A stretch of 64,000 bases of DNA from an uncultured Clostridia bacterium (GCA_944384995.1 CALWVN010000001.1:372001-436000), one strand, 5' to 3'; counted from the first letter of the stretch, positions 9,041 to 18,515 are shown. A program made the numbers and translations. Notes: generated by a model from the sequence alone, not told the origin.

Positions 9041-10648
9041 TTATTCGCCTTGTGCCCAGGCTGCCGCCGCCTTTTCGACGGGCAGCGCCGCTTTATATTG
9101 TTGCAGGAAGCGGTTGAAGCCCGCTTCGTCGCGCGCGTCGGGCTGCAAGGTGCTTCCTGCGTTTTGCCCGAACACACGGTTCTGTAAGAATTCCTCCAGT
9201 GTTTCGCCCGCCTGCTTTTGCATCGCGAACGATGCGAGCAGCGCCGCGCCCCAAGCGCCGCCCTCCCCTGCGGTGGAAAGCACCGTCACGGGCGTGTGCA
9301 GCGCGCCCGCAAGCAGTTTCTGTCCGACTTCGGGCGTTTTGAACAGCCCCCCGTGCCCGCACAGGCGCGTGAGCGTCAGATTTTCTTTTTCAAACAGGAT
9401 GTCCATGCCGATACGCAGCGTGGCAAGGGCGGAAAAAATCTGCGCGCGCATGAAATTCCCAAGCTTAAGGCGGTCGCCCGCACGGCGCAGAAACATCGGG
9501 CAGCCGGAATCTAAGCCGGCAACGGGCTCGCCCGCATAATAGTTGAAATTCACAAGTCCGCCGCAGTCCGCATCCGCTTGCAGTGCACTTTGATACAGCA
9601 TATCGTAGAGCTTCGATTTGGGGAGGTCAGTGCCGGCTGCGCCAAGCACTTCCCCGAACAGCAGGACCCAGGCGTCGAGATCCGAAGTACAGGTATTGCA
9701 GTGCACCATGGCGACAGGCTTGCCCGCAGGCGTAGTCACCATATCGATCTCCGTATAAGCGCGCGACAGTGCGTGGGGCAGCACCGCCATAGCAAAGATC
9801 GAAGTCCCCGCCGAGACGTTCCCTGTCCCTACTGAGACGCTGTTCGTCGCAACCATGCCCGTGCCGGCATCGCCCTCCGGCGGGCAGCACAGTGCTCCGG
9901 CCTGCAAAGCCCCCGTAGGGTCAAGCCAGCGCGCGCCGGATTCGGTCAGCCGCCCTGCCGCCTCCCCTGCCGCAAGGACTTTGGGAAGCAAGGCGCGCAA
10001 AGGTTTGGAAAGTCCCGTGCCACGTGCCTTTTCGTCGAATTTTTTGAGCATCGTGCGGTCGTAGTCCCCCGTTTCGCTGTCGATGGGAAACATGCCCGAC
10101 GCTTCGCCTACGCCGACCACGCGTTCACCCGTCAAGCACTCGTGCACATAGCCCGCAAGCGTATTGATGTGGTCGAGCGACGCGATATGCGGCTCCTTTT
10201 CCAACAGCGCGTGGTACAGATGTGCGACGCTCCAGCGCTGCGGGATGTTAAAGTCAAACAGCGCGCTCAATTCCGAAGCAGCACGTTCGGTAAAGGTATT
10301 GCGCCAGGTGCGAAACGGCACGAGGAGCTTGCCCGCCTGATCGAACGCCAGATACCCGTGCATCATGGCGGACACGCCGACTGCACCGACCTTTTGCAGC
10401 GCTACGCCGTATTTTTCCGACACATCGCGCGCGAGCGCGGCGAAGCTCGCCTGCATACCCGCCTGCACTTCATCCAGCGAGTACGTCCAAACCCCGTCAA
10501 GCAGGGTGTTTTCCCAATCGTGCGCGCCCGATGCAAGCGGCGCAAAATCCTCGCCGACGAGCACCGCTTTGATGCGCGTAGAGCCGAGCTCGATGCCAAG
10601 CGCCGTTTTGCCGTTTACAACGGCGGCTTTTGCGGATACCGGATCCAT
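9041..10648 (-). CDS. FGGY-family carbohydrate kinase, probable L-ribulokinase of the ara operon
   Basis: The 535-residue protein has the two-domain FGGY sugar kinase layout: an N-terminal ATPase strand 'ALGIELGSTRIKAVLV' (about 17-31) with the phosphate-binding 'GSTRIKA', a substrate region 'GVSAMMHGYLAFD', and a C-terminal nucleotide loop around 'TRLCGHGGLFKTPEVGQ'. It belongs to a subgroup distinct from the classical 560-residue AraB. Its position directly before araA and araD suggests it phosphorylates L-ribulose, though D-xylulose or a related pentulose is possible. I start at ATG 10648, preceded by GGAGGG; the frame is open further upstream but without a ribosome site. A weak promoter may lie in the 114-nt gap upstream of it. 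Confidence 0.85.
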   Translation of the reverse strand: MDPVSAKAAVVNGKTALGIELGSTRIKAVLVGEDFAPLASGAHDWENTLLDGVWTYSLDEVQAGMQASFAALARDVSEKYGVALQKVGAVGVSAMMHGYLAFDQAGKLLVPFRTWRNTFTERAASELSALFDFNIPQRWSVAHLYHALLEKEPHIASLDHINTLAGYVHECLTGERVVGVGEASGMFPIDSETGDYDRTMLKKFDEKARGTGLSKPLRALLPKVLAAGEAAGRLTESGARWLDPTGALQAGALCCPPEGDAGTGMVATNSVSVGTGNVSAGTSIFAMAVLPHALSRAYTEIDMVTTPAGKPVAMVHCNTCTSDLDAWVLLFGEVLGAAGTDLPKSKLYDMLYQSALQADADCGGLVNFNYYAGEPVAGLDSGCPMFLRRAGDRLKLGNFMRAQIFSALATLRIGMDILFEKENLTLTRLCGHGGLFKTPEVGQKLLAGALHTPVTVLSTAGEGGAWGAALLASFAMQKQAGETLEEFLQNRVFGQNAGSTLQPDARDEAGFNRFLQQYKAALPVEKAAAAWAQGE

Positions 10649-10762
10649 TTTGTTCCCTCCAAAGGGCGAAACGCCGTCCAAAAATTTTATGGTAATAAGA
10701 TACCGCATCCCGCGCAAAAACACAAGCGGAATTTGCGCGAAATGCGGCAGATGTCGCAAAAA

Positions 10763-13381
10763 TCAATACGAGAAGGTAAAGGTTTTTTCTTCGCCGGCAG
10801 TGAAAGCGACGTCCTGCGGCGTGCTGCCTGCGCAGGAGACGGAAATGGTCTGGTCGATGTTGGAAAGGATGGTGACCGTGACCTGCCCGTTTGCCCACGA
10901 AAGCCCCACCTGCGCCTGCGTTTTCGCCATGAGCCCGCGCACTTCGCCCGCGGGAAGCATATCCGTCATGGCAGGGAACGCTTCGATGACGCCCGTATCG
11001 GAATACAGCAGCATTTCGTTGATGACGCCGACGATGCCCAGCGACGTATCCGTGCAGTAGCAGTCTGAGCCGCGGTGCGTGTTGTGGTCGGTCATCAGGG
11101 AATTATAATAGACCTTCTCGCTCACGAGCTTCAAAAGGCTCTTTTCCACGGCGGCAGTATCTTTAAGCCGTGCGGCGACAAGCCCCTTATGCAGCCAGCC
11201 GTGGGTCTGCGTCTCCTCGCTTTCCTTGCCCGCGTTGTTGCGGTTTTCAAGTGCCTGCAAACACGCCAAGCGCAGGTCTTCGTCGTCCTGCGTCTCATTT
11301 GACGGCCACGCGCAGTACAGATGGCTGATATGGCGGTGCTCGTTGTTTTCTTCAAAGTCGGCGACCGCCCATTCTTTCAGCGCGCCCGTGTCGTCGAGCA
11401 GATACGGCGGCAGCTTGCTTTCGAGCGCCTGCCATTTTGCGATGTCGTCGCTGTAGCTTTCGGCGTCGATGGTCTGCTCGACGTCGATGAGCATCTCGAA
11501 GCCCTTGCGCGCGGCGGCAATGTCGGCGGCGGTGTTCGCGGTTCTGCCCGATTCTAAATTCGCGGGCATGTTTTCGGGCGTGTAGCCGGGCACGATGCAG
11601 TAATATTCATCGTCCGCGAGCTCGGTTTTCCCCGCTTCGTAGTGGATATGCCCCTCGGAATCGGTGTAATATTCCGGCGTGAGCATTTGATCCCAGAAGT
11701 TGGCTTGCAAGGTGAGAAGCGGCAAGAGGATATCCTCCAAAAGCCTTTTTTCGCCCTCGTCGGTTTCAATCATCACGTTGCCGAAAGTCTGGTAGTATTC
11801 GTAGATCGGCTGGAGCATCCACGAAGCGCCGAAGTTCCAATATTCAAACGAATACTCGGTGCTGTATTCGACAGAAATCGCGCTGGTGCCATCCGTATTG
11901 CAGGGCACCTGGATGGCATCCGTAAAGCCGTAGTTGTGCAGAGCGTTGATTTTCCAGTCGTCGATTTGGCTTAAAACAAAACGGATATAGCTTTCGCCGT
12001 ATTCCGTAACGTTCGCGGAGTTCATGCCCGAACACTGCAAATTGACGTTTGCATCCATGGTGAACGCGCCGTTCCAGCGCGCACCCCACTCGCCCGTCCA
12101 CATACCGTACAGGCGGCCAATCAGATTGCCGCCGCTGCACGCAAGCATGGCGTAGCGTCCGGCGTTGTAAACACGCGCGAGCATGGTGGGATCGAGCGTA
12201 TCCTCGCCGCGCTGGAGTTTGAGCACATCCTCATTGGAAAGCGCTTCGGACACGCCGCCGCCAAGCGAAAAGGAGACCCGGTTGAATTGCTCGCTCTGTT
12301 CGGCAGCACTCGGAGAAAGCGCCGCGCCGTAATTGAACGCATCGCCGCCGAATTTGCCGGCGACCGCCTTACAGCGGGCAAGTAGATCATCTACCAGCGC
12401 GTATTCCGTCTGCCCCGCAAAATCCTCGAACGCGCCCATTTCAAAATCACGGTCGGACAACGTGATGAGATACACCGCGTCGGCGTCACGGATCTCTACA
12501 GTCGGGTTTTTCTGTGCGCCCACATTGATCTCATCGTCCGAATCCTCGGCGTATACGGTCTCGCGCGTGCCGCCGACGCTGACGATGTATGTAAGCGTTG
12601 CGAAGCCGCCGTTTTGAAGCTCGCTGCCCTCGAAGCTCGGGTAATGCGCAACGACGGCAAGGTACTCGCCGTTTTCGCCCGCAAGCTTTTTATACTGCAT
12701 CCCCGCTTCTGCATTGTTGCCGAAGTTATACATTTTAGAGATGTCGTCAAACGAAAGCGTCAGATTCACCTTGCTGCCCGCAGAGGACTGCGCGATGGAG
12801 GTGATGGTCGCGTCGTCTGTACGCGAGGTGAAGGTGCGGCGCACCCATGTACCGAGGTCGTCCGTATATTTGACGACCGCTTCACCCGTTTCGTAATCGC
12901 ACCAGCGCACATAATCGGAATACCGCTTTTCCTCCTGCGTCAACCGCAGCTGCCCGCCGGGATGGAAGCAGTAAACGGAATACCAAGGCTCAAAGGTCTG
13001 GTACGCTTCGCCGTTGACGATCATCTGCCGCACGGTGTCAAGATCCCCGGAGATATCGGGGTTTTCCCGAATGGTATCACAGGGCATGATGAAGTAGTTG
13101 TTCTGGTAGATCAGCGTGTCGGAATACGGCGAGCCGGCGGTCACGCAGCCGTTGACACCGTTCCCCGTCACAAAGCCCTCACGCCATGTGCGCATTTGAC
13201 GACCGCCGTCCTGCCCCTTGGCGACCACCTCGGAATAATCCTCGGCATACACCTTATAGGTATCCGTTTGATCCAGCAAAGCGGTCAAATCCGTGTCTGT
13301 ATTGCCGAAGCACGCCGACAACGGCACAAGAAGTGCAACAACAAGACACAAACAGACTGTGCTTCGAAAATGCTTCTTCAC
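10763..13381 (-). CDS. GH95-like glycoside hydrolase lipoprotein
   Basis: About 872 residues. An N-terminal lipoprotein signal with lipobox LSAC predicts membrane anchoring outside the cell. The order of a beta-sandwich region, a long alpha-helical region with 'GMWTGEWGARWNGAF', and a C-terminal region ('AFPAMTDMLPAGEVRGLMAK') follows glycoside hydrolase family 95 (alpha-L-fucosidase/alpha-L-galactosidase type). The family call comes from this layout and C-terminal resemblance; the catalytic residues were not verified. The start is GTG at 13381, with GGGAGG 9 nt upstream; an ATG eight codons earlier sits before that site. As first gene of the arabinose operon, it probably trims plant-derived glycans outside the cell. 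Substrate is not readable from sequence. Confidence 0.8.
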   Translation of the reverse strand: MKKHFRSTVCLCLVVALLVPLSACFGNTDTDLTALLDQTDTYKVYAEDYSEVVAKGQDGGRQMRTWREGFVTGNGVNGCVTAGSPYSDTLIYQNNYFIMPCDTIRENPDISGDLDTVRQMIVNGEAYQTFEPWYSVYCFHPGGQLRLTQEEKRYSDYVRWCDYETGEAVVKYTDDLGTWVRRTFTSRTDDATITSIAQSSAGSKVNLTLSFDDISKMYNFGNNAEAGMQYKKLAGENGEYLAVVAHYPSFEGSELQNGGFATLTYIVSVGGTRETVYAEDSDDEINVGAQKNPTVEIRDADAVYLITLSDRDFEMGAFEDFAGQTEYALVDDLLARCKAVAGKFGGDAFNYGAALSPSAAEQSEQFNRVSFSLGGGVSEALSNEDVLKLQRGEDTLDPTMLARVYNAGRYAMLACSGGNLIGRLYGMWTGEWGARWNGAFTMDANVNLQCSGMNSANVTEYGESYIRFVLSQIDDWKINALHNYGFTDAIQVPCNTDGTSAISVEYSTEYSFEYWNFGASWMLQPIYEYYQTFGNVMIETDEGEKRLLEDILLPLLTLQANFWDQMLTPEYYTDSEGHIHYEAGKTELADDEYYCIVPGYTPENMPANLESGRTANTAADIAAARKGFEMLIDVEQTIDAESYSDDIAKWQALESKLPPYLLDDTGALKEWAVADFEENNEHRHISHLYCAWPSNETQDDEDLRLACLQALENRNNAGKESEETQTHGWLHKGLVAARLKDTAAVEKSLLKLVSEKVYYNSLMTDHNTHRGSDCYCTDTSLGIVGVINEMLLYSDTGVIEAFPAMTDMLPAGEVRGLMAKTQAQVGLSWANGQVTVTILSNIDQTISVSCAGSTPQDVAFTAGEEKTFTFSY

Positions 13382-13433
13382 TTCATTTTTCCTCCCTTTC
13401 GGCACGCCTGCAAGCGCATGCCCTTATGCCTGT

Positions 13434-13462
13434 ATCTTATCACACTCGGCAGTTTTTGTCTA
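13434..13462 (-). promoter_or_regulatory. Probable promoter of the GH95-ara operon
   Basis: On the minus strand TAGACA (13462-13457), a 17-bp spacer and TAAGAT (13439-13434) precede the GTG start by about 50 nt. Both boxes are one or two changes from consensus. Confidence 0.5.
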
Positions 13463-13500
13463 CAAAAAACGTCTGCATGGCTATGGGAACCATGCAGACG
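13461..13500 (-). terminator. Terminator of the marR-ABC operon
   Basis: Perfect 11-bp arms CGTCTGCATGG/CCATGCAGACG (13470-13480, 13490-13500), with a T-run on the minus strand after the stem. It lies 18 nt past the stop of the second ABC gene. Confidence 0.9.
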
Positions 13501-13518
13501 CAGCGGAATATTTTGGTT

Positions 13519-15441
13519 TTATTCGAGTTCGAACGCACCCGTGTAAAGCTGATAGTACACGCCCTTTTCGGCGATCAGCTTTTCATGGCTGCCGCGTTCA
13601 ATGATCCTGCCGTGATCCAGAACCATAATGACATCGGAATTCTGCACGGTGGAAAGGCGGTGCGCGATGACGAACACCGTTCTGCCCTGCATAAGCTTAT
13701 CCATGCCGTCCTGCACGAGCGTTTCTGTGCGCGTATCAATGGAGGAGGTCGCTTCGTCAAGGATCATCACGGGCGGGTCGGACACGGCGGCGCGCGCTAT
13801 GGAGATAAGCTGCCGCTGACCCTGTGAAAGCCCGCTGCCGTCGCCTTGTAAGACGGTATCATACCCCTGCGGGAGCATGCGGATGAAGCCGTCGGCATTC
13901 GCGAGCTTTGCGGCGGCGATACATTCCTCGTCTGTTGCATCGGGCTTGCCGTATCGGATGTTGTCCATAACCGTACCTGTAAACAGGTTTACTTCCTGCA
14001 GCACAACGCCCAAAGAACGGCGCAGGTCAGCCTTTTTGATCTTATTGACGTTGATGCCGTCGTAGCGGATCTTGCCGTCGGCAATATCGTAAAAGCGATT
14101 GATGAGGTTTGTGATCGTGGTCTTGCCGGCACCCGTCGCGCCGACGAAGGCGATCTTCTGCCCGGGTTCGGCGTACAGTGTAATATCATGCAGAACCTCT
14201 TTATCGGGCGTATAGCCGAAGTCCACATGGTCGAGCACAACGCGGCCCTCGAGCTTTGTGTAAGTCAGCGTGCCGTCGGAATGCGGATGCTTCCACGCCC
14301 AGAGCCCTGTGCGCTCTTTGCACTCCTGCAGCTCGCCGTTTACTTCTTTCGCATTGACGAGCGTTACATAGCCGTCGTCCGCTTCGGGCGCTTCGTCCAT
14401 GAATTCAAAAATGCGCTGGGCGCCGGCAAGCGCGGTTACGATGGCGTTGAATTGGTTGGAAATCTGGGAGATCGGGTTTGTGAAGTTGCGTGAAAGCGTC
14501 AGAAAGGACGCGATCATGCCGAGTGTGAGCGTGCCTGTACCCGTAAGCCCGAGATTCGTCACGCCGGAGATCGCCATATAGGCGCCGAGCACCGCAAGAA
14601 TGACATACTGCACATAGCCGAGGGCGTTCATCATGGGCATCATGGTGTTAGCGTAGGCGTGCGCTTTGGTCGTATACTTCTTCCACGTTTCGTTGCGTTC
14701 GTTGAGCCCGTCTTTGGACTGCGGCTCGTGGCAGAACACCTTGATGACCTTTTGCCCGTTCACCATTTCTTCCACGTAGCCGTTGAGCTCGGCAAGCGTT
14801 TTCTGCTGGAGCATGAAATACTTTCCGCTTTTTGAAACGAGCTTTTTGACAATAAACAAGATGCCGCACATTACAACGCATACGACCAGCGTCAGCCAAA
14901 CGCTGATATACAGCATGCAGAAGAACACCGCGACGATCGTGAACACGGAGGTGATCAGCTGCGAGAAGGACTGTGCGATCATCTGGCGCAGGGTGTCGGT
15001 ATCGTTGGTATACAGGCTCATGGTGTCGCCGAACGTGTGCGTATCGAAATAGCGCACCGGCAGTCTCTGCATTTTGGAGAACATGTCGTCCCGGATCTTT
15101 TTGAGCGTCCCCTGGGCGACCGTGACCATCAAGCGGTTGTAGATCCATGTGGCAAGCGTCCCCGTAAGGTAGATAACCGCCATAACGGCGAGCATTTTCA
15201 AAAGCCCCGTAAACACCGGCGAATCCACCAGCAAAAGCGGTGCGATGTAATCGTCAATGAGCGTTTGCAGAAACATGGACGATGCGGCGCTTGCCGCCGC
15301 GCTGACAAAAATGCACACGACGACGAGAACGAGTGTTTTTTTGTATTCGCCCATATAGGAAAGCAGACGTTTGAGCGTCGTCATATCCAGCTTTTGACGC
15401 TTAGCCTGCAAGTTCTGCACAGAAGCGGTTTTTTCAGCCAT
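13519..15441 (-). CDS. ABC exporter half-transporter, canonical-ATPase subunit
   Basis: A 640-residue fused permease-ATPase with six membrane segments followed by a nucleotide-binding domain. Walker A is 'GATGAGKTT', the signature is 'LSQGQRQ', and Walker B ends with an intact catalytic glutamate ('MILDEATSS'). An insertion of about 30 residues with a Trp-rich stretch ('TGLWAWKHP') lies between the membrane domain and the ATPase. The start is ATG 15441, which overlaps the 3' end of the preceding ABC gene by 8 nt and uses the AAGGAG there, so translation is coupled. Together with the next subunit it should form a heterodimeric multidrug-type exporter. Confidence 0.93.
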   Translation of the reverse strand: MAEKTASVQNLQAKRQKLDMTTLKRLLSYMGEYKKTLVLVVVCIFVSAAASAASSMFLQTLIDDYIAPLLLVDSPVFTGLLKMLAVMAVIYLTGTLATWIYNRLMVTVAQGTLKKIRDDMFSKMQRLPVRYFDTHTFGDTMSLYTNDTDTLRQMIAQSFSQLITSVFTIVAVFFCMLYISVWLTLVVCVVMCGILFIVKKLVSKSGKYFMLQQKTLAELNGYVEEMVNGQKVIKVFCHEPQSKDGLNERNETWKKYTTKAHAYANTMMPMMNALGYVQYVILAVLGAYMAISGVTNLGLTGTGTLTLGMIASFLTLSRNFTNPISQISNQFNAIVTALAGAQRIFEFMDEAPEADDGYVTLVNAKEVNGELQECKERTGLWAWKHPHSDGTLTYTKLEGRVVLDHVDFGYTPDKEVLHDITLYAEPGQKIAFVGATGAGKTTITNLINRFYDIADGKIRYDGINVNKIKKADLRRSLGVVLQEVNLFTGTVMDNIRYGKPDATDEECIAAAKLANADGFIRMLPQGYDTVLQGDGSGLSQGQRQLISIARAAVSDPPVMILDEATSSIDTRTETLVQDGMDKLMQGRTVFVIAHRLSTVQNSDVIMVLDHGRIIERGSHEKLIAEKGVYYQLYTGAFELE

Positions 15442-17185
15442 TTTCATCGTCTCCTTTCTGCTGCGAGCAATAGATCTCACGATATATGCCGCACGTTTTT
15501 AAGAGTTCGTCATGTGTACCGACGGCTGTAATTTTCCCGTCGTCCATAACAAGAATGCGATCCGCGTGCTCTACGGAGCTGACGCGCTGGGCGATGATAA
15601 TCTTCGTCGTTTCGGGGATGTACGCCGAAAACGCCTTGCGGATGCGCGCGTCGGTACGTGTATCCACTGCGCTCGTGGAGTCGTCGAGGATAAGCACCTT
15701 TGGTTTTTTGAGCAGTGCTCTGGCGATGCAAAGCCGCTGCTTCTGCCCGCCGGAAACATTGGCGCCGCCCTGTTCGATATAGGTGTCGTAGCCGTCGAGC
15801 AGCGCGTCGATAAATTCGTCCGCACACGCCATTTTGCATGCTTCGACCAATTCCTCGTCGGTAGCGTTCTCGTTGCCCCAGCGCAGGTTGTCTTTGATCG
15901 TCCCCGAAAACAGCTCATTTTTTTGCAGCACCACGGAAACGGCGTTGCGCAGCGTGTCGAGATCGTATTGCCGCACATCCACGCCGCCGACGGTAAGCGA
16001 ACCGCCCGTTACATCATAAAGGCGCGGGATCAGCTGTACAAGCGACGATTTGGATGAGCCTGTACCGCCGATGATACCGATCGTCTCACCCGAACGGATA
16101 TGCAGGTTGATGTTGTCCAGCGCTTTTTTCTCCGCTTTTTCGGAATAGGTAAAATCCACATTCTTAAAGCAAATGTCGCCGTCCTTGATCTCGGTCACGG
16201 GGTTTTCGGGATTGGCGATATCCGTTTTTTCCTCCAGGATCTCAGCAATTCTACCGGCGGAGGAAGCGGCGATCGTCATCATCGCGAACACCATGGAAAG
16301 CATCATAAGGCTCATGAGGATCTGCATGGCATAGGTGATGAGCGCCGTGAGCTCCCCGGTTGTCAGCCCGAGGTCGGGGTTGTTCCCGCTTGCGACGATG
16401 GCTTTTGCGCCGAGCCAGGAGATCAGGATCATGCAGGCGTACATACAAAACTGCATCAGCGGGGAGTTGAGCGTGATGATACGCTCGCCCTTGGAAAAGT
16501 CACGGTAGATGCGCTCAGAGATCTTACCGAATTTTTTGATCTCGCTGTCCTCCTGATTAAAGGATTTGACCACACGGATACCGCGGATGTTTTCTTCCAC
16601 AACTTCGTTGAGTTCATCATAGGTGTGGAACACACGCCGGAACACAGGCAGCACGGCGCGGATGATCAGAAACAGCAGAACCGCAAGGATCGGAAGGACT
16701 GCAAAGAACACCAGCGAAATGCTCGGACTGATGCTGAAAGCGACCGCCATGGCGAAAACAAGCATCACCGGGCCGCGGATCGCCATGCGGGTGAGCATCT
16801 GAAAGGCGTTTTGCACATTGGTAACGTCGGTCGTAAGTCTTGTCACGATAGATGCTGCCGAAAACTTGTCGATGTTGGAAAACGCAAAGGTCTGCACGTT
16901 ATCATACATATCCTTGCGTAAATTTGCGGCATACCCGACGGAGGCGGCGGCGCCCCAGCGCGCCGACAGAACGCCTGTCAAAAGCTGCATGAGCGCAAAG
17001 GTAAGCAGCAGCACGCCGTAACGCAGCACGACATTCTGCTCGCCCGGCTCGATCCCATAGTCAATCAGATTCGACATATAAAGCGGGATCACGATCTCGA
17101 AAACCACTTCCAAGACAGAGCATAAAACTGTAAGCAGTGCGGTCTTTTTGTTTTCCCGCAGGCTGCCTGCAAGCGTCTTAATCAT
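15434..17185 (-). CDS. ABC exporter half-transporter, degenerate-site subunit
   Basis: A 583-residue permease-ATPase with six membrane helices (about 15-300) and an ATPase domain. Walker A is 'GGTGSSKSS', the signature 'VSGGQKQR' is intact, but Walker B reads 'LILDDSTSAVD', so the catalytic glutamate is replaced by aspartate. This asymmetry is a known hallmark of heterodimeric exporters such as TM287/288, BmrCD and LmrCD, where one ATP site is non-hydrolytic. The start codon overlaps the end of marR by 8 nt (ATGATTAA), so marR and both ABC genes are translationally coupled. Confidence 0.93.
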   Translation of the reverse strand: MIKTLAGSLRENKKTALLTVLCSVLEVVFEIVIPLYMSNLIDYGIEPGEQNVVLRYGVLLLTFALMQLLTGVLSARWGAAASVGYAANLRKDMYDNVQTFAFSNIDKFSAASIVTRLTTDVTNVQNAFQMLTRMAIRGPVMLVFAMAVAFSISPSISLVFFAVLPILAVLLFLIIRAVLPVFRRVFHTYDELNEVVEENIRGIRVVKSFNQEDSEIKKFGKISERIYRDFSKGERIITLNSPLMQFCMYACMILISWLGAKAIVASGNNPDLGLTTGELTALITYAMQILMSLMMLSMVFAMMTIAASSAGRIAEILEEKTDIANPENPVTEIKDGDICFKNVDFTYSEKAEKKALDNINLHIRSGETIGIIGGTGSSKSSLVQLIPRLYDVTGGSLTVGGVDVRQYDLDTLRNAVSVVLQKNELFSGTIKDNLRWGNENATDEELVEACKMACADEFIDALLDGYDTYIEQGGANVSGGQKQRLCIARALLKKPKVLILDDSTSAVDTRTDARIRKAFSAYIPETTKIIIAQRVSSVEHADRILVMDDGKITAVGTHDELLKTCGIYREIYCSQQKGDDENG

Positions 17186-17651
17186 GGTTCTCTCTCCTTT
17201 CGTGTTTGGATTTCGGGCTGTCGGAATCGTGTTCGTCCAGCCCGTCGTAGATTTTTTGCAGCAGTGCGCTCAACTGCCGTACCTCGTCTTTTGTGAGCAT
17301 TCTGACCATATGCGCTTCGTTGCGCGGGATAAAGGTTTTCAGCTCCCGTCCGACGATGTGCGCTTTTTCGGTCAAGGTGACCAGCTTATTGCGTTTGTCG
17401 CTTGGATCGGGACAATATGTGACGAAGCCGTTTTGTTCCATGCGGGCAACGAGACCCACCACCGTCGGGTGCGACACATCCAGATAAACCTCGATCTCCT
17501 TTTGCGTTGCCTGCCCTTCTTTGTCGTGTAAAAACGCCAGCACGCGGCATTGCGCCATGGTCAGCCCTTTCGCCTTCAGGTCGGCGTCTGCCCGCGCATG
17601 GAGTTTGTCGGTAATGCTTTTCAGCAGAAAACCGATGTGCAGTTCTTGCAT
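17178..17651 (-). CDS. MarR-family transcriptional regulator of the ABC exporter
   Basis: About 157 residues with the MarR winged-helix layout: 'GLTMAQCRVLAFLHDKEGQ' (helices before the reader helix), 'QKEIEVYLDVSHPTVVGLVARME' (recognition region), and 'DKRNKLVTLTEKA' (wing). It starts at ATG 17651 behind GGAGG. It is the first gene of an operon with two ABC half-transporters and overlaps the next gene. Two copies of a TGTAGCA-TGCTACA-type palindrome overlap its promoter, so it probably represses its own operon until a toxic ligand binds. The longer open frame upstream covers the operator and is not used. Confidence 0.93.
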   Translation of the reverse strand: MQELHIGFLLKSITDKLHARADADLKAKGLTMAQCRVLAFLHDKEGQATQKEIEVYLDVSHPTVVGLVARMEQNGFVTYCPDPSDKRNKLVTLTEKAHIVGRELKTFIPRNEAHMVRMLTKDEVRQLSALLQKIYDGLDEHDSDSPKSKHERRENHD

Positions 17652-17671
17652 AACACTGCCTCCAAAAAATA

Positions 17672-17704
17672 TGTAGCACACTACATTTTCTGTAGCATGC
17701 TACA
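17672..17704 (-). promoter_or_regulatory. Twin MarR operator
   Basis: Two 14-bp palindromes, TGTAGCACACTACA (17672-17685) and the perfect TGTAGCATGCTACA (17691-17704), have centres 19 bp apart. They lie immediately downstream of the -10 box, over the expected transcription start and leader of marR. Confidence 0.85.
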
Positions 17705-17705
17705 T

Positions 17706-17734
17706 ATTATACGAAGCTGTTTTTGAATAATCAA
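17706..17734 (-). promoter_or_regulatory. marR-ABC operon promoter
   Basis: On the minus strand TTGATT (17734-17729), a 17-bp spacer and TATAAT (17711-17706). The upstream operator half abuts the -10 box. Confidence 0.8.
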
Positions 17735-17753
17735 CCGGCATCCTATGAACAAT

Positions 17754-18515
17754 TTATGAATCTTTGTTCATTTCCGTTTTCTCGAATACTTGCAGCGCAT
17801 GGATGACTTCCGTGACATCCTCATAAAACGCAAGCTCAGCTGCGCCGTCTAAAGCCGTACGGGAACGATTGATAAGCACCGTATGCTCCCCGCCGAAATA
17901 CTGCAAGAACGACGCCGCCGGGTATACAACCAAGGAAGTCCCGATAACAACCAATGTGTCTGCACGGCGGATCGCCGCTACCGCACCGCGTACAACATGC
18001 TCGTCCAGCGGTTCTTCGTACAGCACTACATCCGGCTTTACAACCCCGCCGCATGAACAGCGCGGTACGCCATCGCTTTCGGCAATAAAACGCGCATCAT
18101 ATTGTTTTTTGCAGCGCATACAGAAATTACGGTGCACACTGCCGTGCAGTTCATAAACTTCCGTACTTCCCGCCGCTGTGTGCAGGCCGTCGATATTCTG
18201 CGTCACCACGCCGACCGAGCGCGCGGGGCTTTCAAGCCCTGCAAAATAACGGTGCGCCGCATTGGGTGCAGCATTCAGAAAAAGCATGTTCTTTTTATAA
18301 TAGGAATAAAATTCCGTCGGGTGCGCATCAAAAAAAGAACGGCTGATAATCTGCTCCGGCGGGACGGAAAACCCGCTTTCGCGGTTGTAAAGCCCATCTG
18401 CCGAACGAAAGTCCGGAATGCCCGACGGCACGCTGATTCCCGCACCCGTAAACACGCACAGGTTTTTGCTCTCGTGCAAAATGCGGTGCAACTTTTGTAT
18501 CAAACGTGTATCCAT
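17754..18515 (-). CDS. SIR2-family NAD-dependent protein deacylase (sirtuin)
   Basis: A 253-residue sirtuin. The NAD-binding loop 'GAGISVPSGIPDFRS' is at 24-38, 'TQNIDGLH' and 'LHGSVH' supply the catalytic histidine region, and zinc is held by the pairs C-x2-C ('CMRC') and C-x-C ('CSC'). It removes acyl groups from lysines while consuming NAD and acts in the cytoplasm; subgroup (CobB/SrtN-like) is not resolved. I start at ATG 18515, where AAGGAG lies 13 nt upstream, rather long; an ATG ten codons earlier overlaps that site. The gene is monocistronic and lies between hsp20 regulatory DNA and the marR promoter. Confidence 0.92.
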   Translation of the reverse strand: MDTRLIQKLHRILHESKNLCVFTGAGISVPSGIPDFRSADGLYNRESGFSVPPEQIISRSFFDAHPTEFYSYYKKNMLFLNAAPNAAHRYFAGLESPARSVGVVTQNIDGLHTAAGSTEVYELHGSVHRNFCMRCKKQYDARFIAESDGVPRCSCGGVVKPDVVLYEEPLDEHVVRGAVAAIRRADTLVVIGTSLVVYPAASFLQYFGGEHTVLINRSRTALDGAAELAFYEDVTEVIHALQVFEKTEMNKDS

